A DNA stretch of 64,000 nucleotides. It comes from Bremerella sp. TYQ1 (lineage in GTDB: Bacteria; Planctomycetota; Planctomycetia; Pirellulales; Pirellulaceae). This document shows positions 17,654 to 27,230 of this stretch, piece by piece. Each line of letters begins with the position of its first letter. Position 1 is the first letter of the stretch. The DNA is taken from contig NZ_CP083740.1 in the NCBI RefSeq assembly GCF_020150455.1, positions 5,911,001 to 5,975,000 on the forward strand. Reading direction: 5' to 3'. The notes beneath the pieces were generated by a model. The model did no database searches. It saw only the letters and a list, made by a program, of their open reading frames with translations, and was not told where the DNA came from. The translations under genes were made by a program, and so were the position numbers.

Positions 17654-19549
17654 ATGATTTGCAATCTACGGCGTACGGCAGCGCTTTATCTCGCGGCTCT
17701 GGCTTCAGGTTTACTGATTGTCTCCGGTTCGGCATTCTCGCAGCAGCCAACCCCTGCTGGCGACCTTTCGGATGTCGTTGAGGACGCCAAAGGTAATTTC
17801 CAGCCGGTGACGGACGAGGATGTCTCGAAAGCCAAGCGAACGCTCGAAGCGAACCTCGGAACGCTTGAAGACCTTCTGAACAACGGTACCGCCGAAAACG
17901 AAGAAGCTTGGAAGACTTACCTTCGTTGGAGCGACTTGGAAACGCAACTTTCTGCGGAAAAACCCGACCTGCGAACCTTAGAGGAAATCTACCTGAAATT
18001 CCGAGGATCGTATGCGGGGCTTGACAAACAGCAGATGATCGAGGCCCGAAAAGCCCTGCGAACGTACATCAATCTGGCCTATTTCTCGCAAGTCGAGCAG
18101 TACCAAAAACAGTTCGATATCCAGCTAAAAACCTTAGGCGATGCCGTTGGACGGTACGTCGAAAATCGAGTTCGTGAAGATGCCCAGGCCATCGGTGGCA
18201 TCCTCGGCTGGCTTGAGCAAGGGAACCAGGTTCCAGCCGCTGTAAAAACGATCCGAAATAAACTCGATCGTCCCAACTTGTATGCGTCGGTTTCCCGCGA
18301 ATTCATCTCAGGTGCCGTCCGCCGAAATGTCGATCAAACGACTCCTGTCCGGGAACTGATCCTGGGAACGACCGTTCGTGGCACCGCCCATATGGTGGGT
18401 GACGTCGATGTGAATCTCGTGCCCAGCAAGGACAAAGGCCTGATCGAGCTTACCCTTGCTGGTACTGTTTCTTCCGACAATGTAGGGGTGAATGGCCCTG
18501 CGACGATTTACTCCACCGGTTTCAGCACCGTCGGAGCCAGCAAGCTGCTGGCGTTCGACGAGGATGGTTTAACGGCAAGTCCCGCGACGGCCCATGCCGA
18601 CACGACGACGACGTTCAATGCCATCTGCGCAAAGATGCGATTGATCCAAAAAATCGCCACGAAGCGTGCCTATCAGCAAAAATCGCAGGCCGAACGCATC
18701 GCTTCGCAGCGAACCGAAGCCCGTCTGGAAGCCCGATTTGACGACGAAACACGCGATCTGGTGACCGATGCGAACTCGCGACTTCGTGAGCGGCTCTATC
18801 GCCACCTGCTCGGTCGCGACGAATTCCCGGACGAGCTGAACGTGTCCACGACGACCAATCATTTAAACCTCGAAGTGATGCATGCCAGCCAAACGCAGCT
18901 GGCCGCTCCGGAGCCTGCCCCCGAAACCGAAGACCAACAGGCTGATCTCACCCTGAAGCTGCATGAATCGATCATCAATAACTACGGCGAAACGTTCCTG
19001 GCCGGCGTCAAGTTGACCGACGAACGGCTCGTGGAAATCCTCGAGCAGCGTGACGCCGAGATTCCTGAGGAATTGAAAATCACGCCTGATACCGATCCAT
19101 GGTCGATCACCTTCGATTACAAGCTGCCGATTCAGGTCGTCTTCGATAACGACACCGTCAAGATCGGCATCCGCGGTCGGCAGTTCACTCGGGGTGATAA
19201 CGAAGTGAATCGCACCATCGCCATCAGTGCCGACTACAAGATCGAAAAAGGGGAAAACGGCACACTGCTGACCCGCACTGGCGATGTGGTCGTCGATTTC
19301 CCCACGCAGGAACGCCTCGGTCCGCTCGATCTGACGGCGAAAACCTTCCTGCGTAAGAAGTTCGAGGCGGTCTTCAAGCAGGAAATTGTCGGCGAAGGGA
19401 TCGAATTGGAAGGCGAGTTGGCCAAAGCCGGAACGCTGAAAATTTCCTCTCTTTCGGTCACCCCTGGCTGGTTCGTCGGAAGCTGGAGGCTGGAAGCCCC
19501 TGCCGAAGTCCCCACGCCTGCGACCGAAGTGACATCTGTGGTAGACTAA
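17654..19549 (+). CDS. Hypothetical secreted protein (631 residues)
   Basis: ATG 17654 is preferred: GAGGA at 17644-17648 gives a ribosome site and the protein then begins MICNLRRTAALYLAAL, a proper signal peptide cleaved near AFSQQ. In-frame starts at 17594 (GTG) and 17642 would spoil that signal. The mature protein has a helical first third with charged Glu/Lys stretches, a central region with beta-like VRGTAHMVGDVDVNLV, and a C-terminal beta-rich part (IGIRGRQFTRGDNEVNRT). I recognise no family. A small conserved-looking gene follows after 52 bases. A periplasmic role is inferred only from the signal peptide. Confidence 0.75.
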   Translation: MICNLRRTAALYLAALASGLLIVSGSAFSQQPTPAGDLSDVVEDAKGNFQPVTDEDVSKAKRTLEANLGTLEDLLNNGTAENEEAWKTYLRWSDLETQLSAEKPDLRTLEEIYLKFRGSYAGLDKQQMIEARKALRTYINLAYFSQVEQYQKQFDIQLKTLGDAVGRYVENRVREDAQAIGGILGWLEQGNQVPAAVKTIRNKLDRPNLYASVSREFISGAVRRNVDQTTPVRELILGTTVRGTAHMVGDVDVNLVPSKDKGLIELTLAGTVSSDNVGVNGPATIYSTGFSTVGASKLLAFDEDGLTASPATAHADTTTTFNAICAKMRLIQKIATKRAYQQKSQAERIASQRTEARLEARFDDETRDLVTDANSRLRERLYRHLLGRDEFPDELNVSTTTNHLNLEVMHASQTQLAAPEPAPETEDQQADLTLKLHESIINNYGETFLAGVKLTDERLVEILEQRDAEIPEELKITPDTDPWSITFDYKLPIQVVFDNDTVKIGIRGRQFTRGDNEVNRTIAISADYKIEKGENGTLLTRTGDVVVDFPTQERLGPLDLTAKTFLRKKFEAVFKQEIVGEGIELEGELAKAGTLKISSLSVTPGWFVGSWRLEAPAEVPTPATEVTSVVD

Positions 19550-19601
19550 AACACGTCGTCCGTTTTCCGTGTGAAGTGTCCAGTTTTCAGTCGGAGCAAC
19601 G

Positions 19602-20078
19602 ATGGATCGTTGGGTTGAAATTCAGTTTGACTGCTTGCCGCTGCGTTCAATCGATCGGCTTGATATTCCGATGGACGCGTCGCCCAAGTTTCAGCAGCAC
19701 TGTCTGCGTGTGAAGGGGGCTATGGAGAAACATGGTTCCCACAACACCTACTATCTGCACAACGCTTCGTGCACTTACCACCTGCTTAATCATCCGCAGG
19801 ATGGGATGATCCAGTTCAAGTTCCACGGCACCGTCATGACCGATGCCGACGACCTGGCCACCAAGGGAACCGATCTGGAAGTCGAACTGGTCAAGGAAAC
19901 CTGTACATGGCTTTCTGAGCCAATCGTACAGTGGTTCCAGGAAACAGTTCAGCGAAGCGTCGCCGTCGAGTTCGACCACTACATCCAAGCCGGCGATCTC
20001 AAGAAAACCGAAGAACGCATCGCCAAGATCAAAGCCGAAAGCGAATCGGACGACGGCTTCATGGGCATGTATCTGTAA
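19602..20078 (+). CDS. Hypothetical cytoplasmic protein
   Basis: A 158-residue soluble protein with no signal peptide or membrane segment. It begins MDRWVEIQFDCLPLRS and has a phrase rich in His, Tyr and Cys, HNTYYLHNASCTYHLLNH. The C-terminal third is helical and charged (GDLKKTEERIAKIKAESES). The composition and steady codon use argue for a real gene, but I do not recognise a family. It follows the 631-residue secreted protein by 52 bases on the same strand and could share its transcript. Confidence 0.7.
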   Translation: MDRWVEIQFDCLPLRSIDRLDIPMDASPKFQQHCLRVKGAMEKHGSHNTYYLHNASCTYHLLNHPQDGMIQFKFHGTVMTDADDLATKGTDLEVELVKETCTWLSEPIVQWFQETVQRSVAVEFDHYIQAGDLKKTEERIAKIKAESESDDGFMGMYL

Positions 20079-20538
20079 CACGCTCGCCGACAATCGCTTC
20101 CCGACCGCCGGCCCCCTGCCAACTGGTAAGTGGCGTGAATTCGCTGCCAAGCTTATGACCTCGAAAGAGAATCGCTCCGATTGTCTCTAATGGTTGTCCA
20201 AGCGTCCACGATTTCTTTTCGCCGCTCAAAACCCTCGAGAAAAACAGGGGTAAGCTCTGCATGCAACGCGCAATGGTGCGTCGCTGAGGTCGTAGAAGGC
20301 ACATTGGGGCAGGGCAAACACCACGTAAGAATGTCGAAGTTTTGCTGTATGGTTGGACAATAGTTCGCTAATATGACGCGCAAACTTGTTCAATACTTTC
20401 TACTCATTAAAGTGGAACCCGATCCGCGCGTTGGGCATCCTGCAAATTTGCGATTGGGGCGTTTTCCCGTCAAGATACTGGCGAAATCGCATTGAATTGC
20501 GACGTAGCGATGCCTAGAAAATGTTGATGCCCGCCAAA
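20079..20538. other. Intergenic region, no gene seen
   Basis: These 460 bases lie between two converging genes. Only short open frames without ribosome sites or coding-like composition occur. I see no tRNA-like fold, strong terminator or repeat. Confidence 0.5.
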
Positions 20539-21057
20539 TTACCACCAGTCAGGTAAATGTTTTAGTGACGCTTCCACTTCGGAATCCAACCATAGTCCTC
20601 CCATAATTTCGCGGAATAGTAGTAGCAACGGGGTCGATCCCATTTCTTTCCAGCTGGTAGCGGCTTCCTGAATACGCCGATCTAGCCATTGGTATTCATC
20701 AAATTGGGGCAACGGTTTGTCGTCTCGATGGCTCGACGAAGCGCGTTTGCTGTAGATCTGGAAGCGATTGGTTAAGAGTTGGTGATCGCACGTATCAAGG
20801 GCACGGTTGAAAACATCGCCAGCCGACCAGAGGTCGACATGCTGCGAGCGGTACACGATCGGTGGGGTGAATCCATGTTTGAGAAGACGTTTTGCAAATT
20901 GGTCGATCTCGGCGTGAATTGATTCTGGCCATTGTTCGGTGGACCATTCGTCCGGATCTTCCGCTTGACGAGCTGAAAACCAGCGAGCCAGATTAGTCTC
21001 AATCTCATCGGCAAGTTGTCCGCCGATGGCGAATAGCGTAATTAGTTGGCTAGCCAT
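20539..21057 (-). CDS. Hypothetical protein
   Basis: A 172-residue, probably soluble and largely helical protein, rich in Trp, Arg and Asp (LARWFSARQAEDPDEW; the C-terminus ends KHLPDWW). No signal peptide is convincing, although the first 15 residues are mildly hydrophobic. No family, catalytic motif or domain is recognised. It stands alone on the minus strand; dihydroorotase lies upstream beyond a 215-base gap holding hairpins. Its status as a gene rests on length and plausible composition. Confidence 0.55.
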   Translation of the reverse strand: MASQLITLFAIGGQLADEIETNLARWFSARQAEDPDEWSTEQWPESIHAEIDQFAKRLLKHGFTPPIVYRSQHVDLWSAGDVFNRALDTCDHQLLTNRFQIYSKRASSSHRDDKPLPQFDEYQWLDRRIQEAATSWKEMGSTPLLLLFREIMGGLWLDSEVEASLKHLPDWW

Positions 21058-21109
21058 AACGGACTCGTGAAGTGGAAAGCCTCGAATCGATTTGAGAACG
21101 GTCTAGAAT

Positions 21110-21140
21110 AATAGCCAGCGGTAAATTGCCGCTGGCTATT
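21110..21140. repeat. Palindromic intergenic repeat/hairpin
   Basis: A perfect 12 bp inverted repeat, AATAGCCAGCGG (21110-21121) and CCGCTGGCTATT (21129-21140), has a 7-base loop. It resembles the hairpin at 27239-27259, which also starts with AATAGCCAG. It may help end the dihydroorotase transcript, but no long T-run follows. Confidence 0.6.
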
Positions 21141-21272
21141 GCGATTTAAAATGGTGATCGCGGAGTAGCTTCCACACTGAAAAAGCCAGTGGCACCCCGG
21201 TTGTTGAACACGGGATGCGCGAGTCCTGTCTGCCGACAGCTGTGCATTGAGAGGCAAATCGGCAGGGGAAAA

Positions 21273-22607
21273 CTAATCTTCGACGCCGGCCCAGTAGCCG
21301 CCTCGGTCGTGGTCGAACATGGCTTCGACGCCCATGCGGGATTCGTCGAATTGGCCGTCGCGGTAGACTTCCTTACCACACACCCATGTTCGCATTGGCC
21401 AGCCGGTGACTTCTCGGCCTTCGAATGGGGTCCAGCGGCACTTCGATTCCATTTGGGGGCCGCGGATGGTTTGGGTCTTGTTCATGTCGATCAGCACCAA
21501 GTCGGCGTCGTAGCCTACTTCGATGCGACCCTTTTCCAGGATATCCCAAACCAATGCAGGGCCTTCGCACATCCAGTGCACGACGTCTTCGATGGTGCAC
21601 TTGTCTTTGGCGACCATGTCCAGCATCAGCGGCAACGCCGTGTCGACCCCAGGAACACCGCTGGGGGTGTCAGGGTAGCGGCCGCACTTTTCGTCCCAAA
21701 GGTGCGGAGCATGATCGGTCGCGACGATTTGAATCTTGTCGTCCAGCAGGGCCTGGAAGAGCGTTTCGTTGTCTTCCTTCGTTTTGAGCGAAGGATTCAT
21801 CTGAGCAAGCGTGCCCAGGTTCAAGTAATCTTCGATGTTCAGGAACAAGTGGTGCGGGCAAACTTCTGCGGTGATCACATCGGCGTGATCCTCGAAGATG
21901 TCAACCGAAGCCCCAGCACTGACATGGCAGATGTGCAGACGATGCTTGTATTCGCGAGCCAGTTCGCATGCCTTTTTGACGGCGGCGACTTCGGCATCGA
22001 CGTTGCGAATCTTGGAGTGGTCCATCACGTTGCGCGTGCCGGCACATTCCTGCTTCATCTTTTCGATGATCGATTCGTCTTCCGCATGAACGGCGATCGG
22101 TAGCTTGGTTTCGGCGAAGATCGCTTCCAAAAGGCCTGGATCGGTGAGGGCCATGTCGCCGGTGCTGCTGCCCATGTAGATCTTGATGCCAGGCGTGCGT
22201 TTGGCAGTCTTCAGCTCTTCCATGTTCTGCAGAGTCGCGCCCATGAAGAAGCCGTAGTTGACGATGCTTTTGTTAGCCGCCAACGTCAGCTTTTCTTCCA
22301 GCAGCTTTTGCGAAACAGTCGCTGGATTGGTGTTGGGCATTTCCAGGAAGGTGGTGATGCCCCCCTTGGCACATGCGCGGCTACCGCTGCGGAGGTCTTC
22401 CTTGGAGGTGAAACCAGGGTCACGCATGTGGACGTGCGGATCGATGACGCCGGGGATCAGTGTCATGCCGTAGGCGTAGACCGTTTCGTCGACTTTGACC
22501 GATTCGGCCGGATCGATGTCGGCAATCTGGGCACCATCGATCAAAACGGACGTCTTCTGCGGTCCATCCGGCAAAACTACGGTGGCGTTCTTAATCAGCG
22601 TTTTCAT
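21273..22607 (-). CDS. pyrC: Dihydroorotase
   Basis: A 444-residue amidohydrolase that closes carbamoyl-aspartate to dihydroorotate in pyrimidine synthesis. The metal-binding motif DPHVHMRDPGF begins at about residue 58, the family signature and substrate region EMPNTNPATV follows, and later come the metal-ligand His residues (HAEDES, HICHVS) and ATDHAPH near residue 310. The length and motifs fit the class I (PyrC/DHOase type I) enzymes rather than the short E. coli type. A related allantoinase or hydantoinase is less likely, given the exact DPHVHMRDPG and ATDHAPH motifs. It is transcribed alone. Confidence 0.92.
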   Translation of the reverse strand: MKTLIKNATVVLPDGPQKTSVLIDGAQIADIDPAESVKVDETVYAYGMTLIPGVIDPHVHMRDPGFTSKEDLRSGSRACAKGGITTFLEMPNTNPATVSQKLLEEKLTLAANKSIVNYGFFMGATLQNMEELKTAKRTPGIKIYMGSSTGDMALTDPGLLEAIFAETKLPIAVHAEDESIIEKMKQECAGTRNVMDHSKIRNVDAEVAAVKKACELAREYKHRLHICHVSAGASVDIFEDHADVITAEVCPHHLFLNIEDYLNLGTLAQMNPSLKTKEDNETLFQALLDDKIQIVATDHAPHLWDEKCGRYPDTPSGVPGVDTALPLMLDMVAKDKCTIEDVVHWMCEGPALVWDILEKGRIEVGYDADLVLIDMNKTQTIRGPQMESKCRWTPFEGREVTGWPMRTWVCGKEVYRDGQFDESRMGVEAMFDHDRGGYWAGVED

Positions 22608-22930
22608 TCAATATCCTGCGGTCGAAAACGGTAGGGCCCACGCAAAAGTAGGGGGTAGCCGAGTGCAAGGAAAACTGGTCGGCGACGAACGTGGGGCGCG
22701 AGATTGTCTTAGCGAGACTTTTTTTGCTTTGGCTGTTTGGTCCTGGGGCGCACGGTAGATCCCCGAAGCCAGAACGTAAACGCCTACTATAAGATGTTTT
22801 GCCCCCTCATGAAAGCGGTCCGAAGGCCGGGAAAGACCTGGAAGGGAAACTGGCCGCAAAGAATTGACATGGGGCTGCTCCCCCGATCCAATAGGTCCCA
22901 TTCATGCTGGCTTAAGTTCCCCCGAACAGG
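22608..22930. other. Divergent intergenic region
   Basis: These 323 bases separate pyrC (leftward) from the DUF1559 gene (rightward). A TATAAG at 22798-22803 could be a -10 box for the latter, but no matching -35 is visible. Nothing else is recognised. Confidence 0.4.
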
Positions 22931-23938
22931 GTGTCTTCTGTGAGGAAGCGACAACCAACCCGACTTCCCCGTTTACCTGGTTTCACACTGGTGGAATTGC
23001 TGGTCGTGATTGCGATCATCGGAATCTTGATCGCGCTGCTTTTGCCTGCCGTTCAACAAGCACGCGAAGCGGCTCGGCGAATGAAATGCAGCAACCAGCT
23101 GAAACAGATCGCGTTGGCGTGTCATACCTATCACGATACGTTTCACTCGCTGCCGTACGGAGCGATGGCGACCAAGGATATCCCCAACGATGCCGACTGG
23201 CGCTGGACGGGGTTCATGCAGCTGCTGCCGTTCATCGAGCAGTCTCCTTTGCACAACCGCTTTAAGGGAATCGACTGGAACGCTCCGATCGGGGCTTACC
23301 AGGAGATGCACGACGCCGAGATGGGCACCTATCAATGCCCTTCCGATCCGTTCGCAGGCCAGCGGGTCTCGCCACGTTATGCCCGGGCCGATGTGGAAGA
23401 GTACGACAACGTGCTGGTGACCAGCTACGCATTCAACGCTGGCGGAAAATGGAACGTCGGTGGGCGTCGCGATTATTTCGTCACAAGCTTCAAAGATGAA
23501 GATTCCGACGTCCAGGGACCGTTTCTCGTCAATCGATGCGTGCGGTTTGAAGCGATCACCGATGGGATGAGTCATACGTTTCTGCTGGGAGAAGCGGCCC
23601 AGTACGACACGGCCGAGGACGACTACGTGGTGCCCTCTAATCGAGATGGCCGCTTGCACGCGATGTGGATGGAAGGCGATCTGCATAGCATGCGTTCGAC
23701 GTTTTGGCCCCCTTATGCCTCCGTGCTGAAATGTATGCAGGCCAAACATCCTGACTCGGGGAAGGGGACGGGAACGATTCGCGACGAATGCCATTTCACC
23801 TTCGGCGGACCTCACCCCGGGATTGTGCTGATGGCCAGAGCCGACGGCGGTGTCTCGCGGATTTCGGAGACGATCGACGAGCCAACGTGGCAAAATCTGG
23901 GCTATCGAGCCGACGGAAACGTGGTCTCGTTGCCGTAA
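22931..23938 (+). CDS. DUF1559 protein with type IV prepilin-like N-terminus
   Basis: A 335-residue protein from GTG 22931 (GTG 22940 is also possible). A basic leader precedes the prepilin motif GFTLVELLVVIAIIGILI; processing is expected after Gly 17, with methylation of Phe 18, and the hydrophobic helix follows. Next is the family phrase LLPAVQQAREAARRMKCSNQ, and near the C-terminus FGGPHPGIVLMARADGGVSRI corresponds to the usual HPGG...DGSV motif. DUF1559 is greatly expanded in planctomycetes; members are thought to be pseudopilin-like envelope proteins of unknown function. It stands alone here. Confidence 0.92.
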   Translation: MSSVRKRQPTRLPRLPGFTLVELLVVIAIIGILIALLLPAVQQAREAARRMKCSNQLKQIALACHTYHDTFHSLPYGAMATKDIPNDADWRWTGFMQLLPFIEQSPLHNRFKGIDWNAPIGAYQEMHDAEMGTYQCPSDPFAGQRVSPRYARADVEEYDNVLVTSYAFNAGGKWNVGGRRDYFVTSFKDEDSDVQGPFLVNRCVRFEAITDGMSHTFLLGEAAQYDTAEDDYVVPSNRDGRLHAMWMEGDLHSMRSTFWPPYASVLKCMQAKHPDSGKGTGTIRDECHFTFGGPHPGIVLMARADGGVSRISETIDEPTWQNLGYRADGNVVSLP

Positions 23939-24078
23939 CTGTCCCTGGAAAAGAGATTTTTTGGCCAGGGTGATCTGCGTTTGCTAACCCAGCCCACATA
24001 TCGCTGGCGTCGGTTTCCCCCTAAATACCACGCCCAGGGGGAGTTACCCTTGAGGGGGCCTCACAACTAAAATAATAG

Positions 24079-24104
24079 CGTCGACTAGAATAACAGAGTC
24101 GACG
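24079..24104. repeat. Inverted repeat upstream of the HemX-like gene
   Basis: CGTCGACT (24079-24086) and AGTCGACG (24097-24104) form a perfect 8 bp inverted repeat with a 10-base spacer, about 125 bases before the HemX-like start. It could be an operator or simple hairpin; no T-run follows. Confidence 0.4.
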
Positions 24105-24229
24105 TTACCTACCTTGCCGGGAAGCGGGGCGAAGATGCCGATGCCGATGAAGCTTCCGACTGGCCTCGCCGATCCCACTTACTGAAGAAAGAACCCCCTT
24201 CTTGCCACGAAGGTCCGATTAGAACGGTC

Positions 24230-25126
24230 ATGCTGTCTGGGATCACCCTGCTTTGTTTTGCTGCTTGTTACGCGATTACGCTAGGGCTTGAGATTGCGCG
24301 GATCTGGATTCGTGCACGGTCGCGGGCCATCTTTTCGCTCGGTTTCGGCGTCGTCGGCTTGGTGACGCATACGCTGTACCTGATTGCCGAGCAGCAAGGG
24401 GTTATTCAATCGGGGCCGATTTCGTCGTGGCACCAATGGTGCTTGATGGCGGCGTGGGTGTTGATGTCGCTGTACGTGATCGCCGCGTTCGCGCAGCCAG
24501 GGACTTCACTGGGTTTGTTTCTGCTGCCGCTGGTGTTGCTGTTGATCGGCGTGGCTTACTTGATGGATCAAGTCGCACCGTTTGGCGCCGAGACTTCGGC
24601 CGAGACATGGGGCGTCATCCACGGTACCGCACTCTTGGCAGGCACCGTCGTGGTAATGCTGGGGTTCGTGACGGGGATCATGTATCTGATTCAGTCGTAT
24701 CGACTAAAACATAAGATGTTGTCGACCGAAGGTTTCAAGCTGCCGAGCCTGGAGTGGCTCGAAACGACCAACCGCCGCGCGCTAGTGATCTCGACCTGTC
24801 TGCTGGCCGGGGGCATGTTCGCAGGCATCTTGCTGAAGATCAATCACAACAGCTTCCCTTGGACCGACCCAGTGATCTGGAGCTCGGCGATTTTGTTTTT
24901 GTGGCTGGTCGCCGCGATGATCTTCGAGGTGGTCTATCGTCCGGCGCGTCGTGGGCAAAAAGTCGCTTACCTGACGATGGCCAACTTTGTGTTCCTGGCG
25001 TTGGTGCTCGCGCTGATCTTGTTCGGTCCGTCACAGCATGCCCGCAAAACCGGTAGTTCGACGGAAGAAATCTCCGCCGCTCCAGCCGCCATGCCGATCG
25101 CCAGGGAAAGGAGCCTCACCCGATGA
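24230..25126 (+). CDS. HemX/CcsA-like cytochrome c assembly family membrane protein
   Basis: A 298-residue integral membrane protein with about eight hydrophobic helices. The segment AETWGVIHGTALLAGTVV and the overall topology recall the CcsA/ResC/HemX family, though the full haem-handling WWD motif is not present. HemX-type proteins are often encoded next to hemA and are thought to affect glutamyl-tRNA reductase level or haem handling. The last four bases overlap the hemA start (ATGA at 25123-25126), which implies translational coupling and supports this reading. Confidence 0.8.
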   Translation: MLSGITLLCFAACYAITLGLEIARIWIRARSRAIFSLGFGVVGLVTHTLYLIAEQQGVIQSGPISSWHQWCLMAAWVLMSLYVIAAFAQPGTSLGLFLLPLVLLLIGVAYLMDQVAPFGAETSAETWGVIHGTALLAGTVVVMLGFVTGIMYLIQSYRLKHKMLSTEGFKLPSLEWLETTNRRALVISTCLLAGGMFAGILLKINHNSFPWTDPVIWSSAILFLWLVAAMIFEVVYRPARRGQKVAYLTMANFVFLALVLALILFGPSQHARKTGSSTEEISAAPAAMPIARERSLTR

Positions 25127-26397
25127 AGCTCCACATGATCGGCTGTAGTCACCACAACGCGAATGTCGAAGTCCGCGAGCGTTTGGCGTTCACGCCAGAG
25201 CAAGCCAAGAAGGCGATGCTGCTGCTGCGCGAGAACTTCCCCGATACCGAATCGGTGATCCTCTCGACGTGCAACCGGACCGAGTTTTATACCGCCGCAA
25301 TCGATCCGACGAAGTTCCCCAGCCATCACGACATGGTCGACTTCCTCGCTCAGTTTCACGAGCTGGAATCGGAACAGATCTTCGACAACGTGCTTGAACG
25401 GACCGGCGAAGATGTCGTGCGGCACTTGTTTACCGTGGCGGCCAGTTTAGACAGCATGGTCGTTGGCGAAGCGCAGATCCTTTCCCAGGTCAAGCAAGCC
25501 TACGAGATGGCAACCGATGCCGACTGTGCTGGTACGTTGACCCACAGTGTCTTTCAAGCGGCCATTCACGTCGCTAAGCGGGTTCACAACGAAACGAACA
25601 TTCACCAGAAACGCGTCAGCATTCCGAGCGTGGCTGTCGGTGAATTCGCTTCGAGTATCTTCGATCGATTCGACGACAAGAAGGTATTGATCATCGGTGC
25701 CGGAGAAATGGGCGAAGAGACGCTCAACTACCTCCGCGACATGGGCGTGAAAGACTTCAGCGTGGTGAATCGCAACCTCGAGCGAGGGCAGAAACTGGCT
25801 GAAGCGTTCGACGCTCAGGCCTTCTCCTGGGAAGAGCTGACGCGGCAACTGGTACGTGCCGACGTAGTCATCAGCACGACGGGAGCGACCGAGCCGATCA
25901 TCACGTACGAGCAGTTTCAGGAAGTCGAATCGAAGCGTTATCAAAAGACGTTGTTCATTTTGGACTTGGCCATTCCACGAGACTTCGATCCGAAGATTGG
26001 AGACTGTGTTGGGGTCTATCTCTTTTCCATCGACGATCTGCAAAAAGCGTGCGAGAAGAACCGAAAGTCGCGCGAGCTGGAATGGCCCAAAGCAGAGCGG
26101 ATTGTCGAAAAAGAGACGGCCAAGTTCATGGCCGATCTGCATCACCGCGCGACCGGACCGACAATCAAACGGCTGAAACAAGCGGCCGACGAACTGAAGC
26201 AGGATGAACTGAAACGCCTGCTCAACAAACTGGCCGATCTCGACCCAAAGATGCAAAAGGAAATCGAACGCTCGTTCGATCGCTTGGTCAATAAACTGCT
26301 GCATCCGCCACTGGAGTCGCTACGAGACGACATCGAAAGCGGCGCCCAAGGGGGACTTCTCGATGCCCTGAAACGCTTGTTCCGCCTCTACGACTAA
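25123..26397 (+). CDS. hemA: Glutamyl-tRNA reductase
   Basis: A 424-residue enzyme that reduces glutamyl-tRNA to glutamate-1-semialdehyde, the first committed step of tetrapyrrole synthesis. The N-terminus MIGCSHHNANVEVRERLAF is typical. The catalytic Cys falls at residue 50 in LSTCNRTEFY, the canonical place. ASLDSMVVGEAQILSQVK follows, then the NADPH-binding motif LIIGAGEMGEE, and a C-terminal helical dimerisation region. It overlaps the HemX-like gene by four bases. A repeat element starts at the base after its stop codon. Confidence 0.96.
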   Translation: MKLHMIGCSHHNANVEVRERLAFTPEQAKKAMLLLRENFPDTESVILSTCNRTEFYTAAIDPTKFPSHHDMVDFLAQFHELESEQIFDNVLERTGEDVVRHLFTVAASLDSMVVGEAQILSQVKQAYEMATDADCAGTLTHSVFQAAIHVAKRVHNETNIHQKRVSIPSVAVGEFASSIFDRFDDKKVLIIGAGEMGEETLNYLRDMGVKDFSVVNRNLERGQKLAEAFDAQAFSWEELTRQLVRADVVISTTGATEPIITYEQFQEVESKRYQKTLFILDLAIPRDFDPKIGDCVGVYLFSIDDLQKACEKNRKSRELEWPKAERIVEKETAKFMADLHHRATGPTIKRLKQAADELKQDELKRLLNKLADLDPKMQKEIERSFDRLVNKLLHPPLESLRDDIESGAQGGLLDALKRLFRLYD

Positions 26398-26535
26398 GTA
26401 GGGGCCGCTGTGCGGACGCGGTTTACGGCGACCACGAGCAGAACGCATTGCGTCGTAAATCGATGTCGGACATTACTTAGTCATTGCGGTTTCCGTTTGA
26501 AAACACGTTACTGCGTCCGCACAGCGGACCCTACG
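26398..26535. repeat. Paired inverted-repeat element, copy 1
   Basis: Two near-identical units face each other: GTAGGGGCCGCTGTGCGGAC at 26398-26417, and at 26514-26535 the reverse complement of a unit reading GTAGGGTCCGCTGTGCGGAC. They enclose about 95 bases with weaker internal symmetry. Each unit also holds its own GTCCGC...GCGGAC palindrome. The element begins right after the hemA stop. The same unit recurs as a facing pair at 28394-28555. Confidence 0.8.
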
Positions 26536-26569
26536 TTTTTGCCGAAACGCCAGTTCGTGTCTTGAATCG

Positions 26570-27085
26570 CTAAAAGACGGAAGCCAAATACGCGACGATG
26601 CCTGCCGTGAACGAGGTGATCGCGAACAGATCGAACAGTCTCAGGTTCTTGGCTGGTTCACTCACGCATTGCGACAGCTTGGCGTTGATCAATTCGGTTT
26701 GCCAGCGATACGTCAATACGACCGTGCACGCGTACACCAAGCACATGCAGGCGAGAATTGGCAGCATGAAGTTTGCTGCGTCATTCGACGATGTGACGGC
26801 TTTGAACATCAACAAAACGAATACGAACGTCAGCAGGCTGATCGTCACCAACAAGCAGATGGCAACGCTTGAGAAGAACCGTGATTTCCGGAAAACGGCC
26901 ACGTACTGGGAAAATGCGAGCGAGCCGAAAGTGGCGATGAGAATCAGCCCTAGCCAATTGGTAATCGGATCAGAAATCCATTGAGCTTCCAAGCCAACGC
27001 CGACCGGGTAGACACAGCTGCCGATCACGATCAGGGCAAATCCTATCAGGACAGCAGAAGGACGAGGCGGGGCGTTTTCAGACAT
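26570..27085 (-). CDS. Hypothetical integral membrane protein
   Basis: A 171-residue protein with about five hydrophobic segments, starting with VLIGFALIVIGSCVYPVG and including SSVAICLLVTISLLTFVFVL. The loops are short and there is no recognisable catalytic motif or family. It lies between a repeat element and the DUF932-like gene and is transcribed leftward. Its membrane location is clear; its role is unknown. Confidence 0.65.
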   Translation of the reverse strand: MSENAPPRPSAVLIGFALIVIGSCVYPVGVGLEAQWISDPITNWLGLILIATFGSLAFSQYVAVFRKSRFFSSVAICLLVTISLLTFVFVLLMFKAVTSSNDAANFMLPILACMCLVYACTVVLTYRWQTELINAKLSQCVSEPAKNLRLFDLFAITSFTAGIVAYLASVF

Positions 27086-27230
27086 CGGGGCTCAGAAAAG
27101 AGAAAAGCGAAAGAGCCGATATTTTGCCAAAACGATTCCAGGAATGCAAAGCCACTCACATCGAGAAGCATTGGCGTGCATCGCATCAGAAGCGATCAAT
27201 GGAAGGCCCATAGACTCCGAAGGGACGAAA

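Noticed and set aside
20079..20538. Small open frames in the largest plain intergenic gap
   Set aside because: They lack ribosome sites and protein-like composition.
21189..22103. A 304-codon open frame antisense to dihydroorotase
   Set aside because: It lies almost wholly under pyrC motifs and has a His/Val/Asp-biased composition typical of antisense frames.
22973..23893. A 306-codon open frame antisense to the DUF1559 gene
   Set aside because: The plus strand has an exact prepilin and DUF1559 pattern; the antisense product has none.
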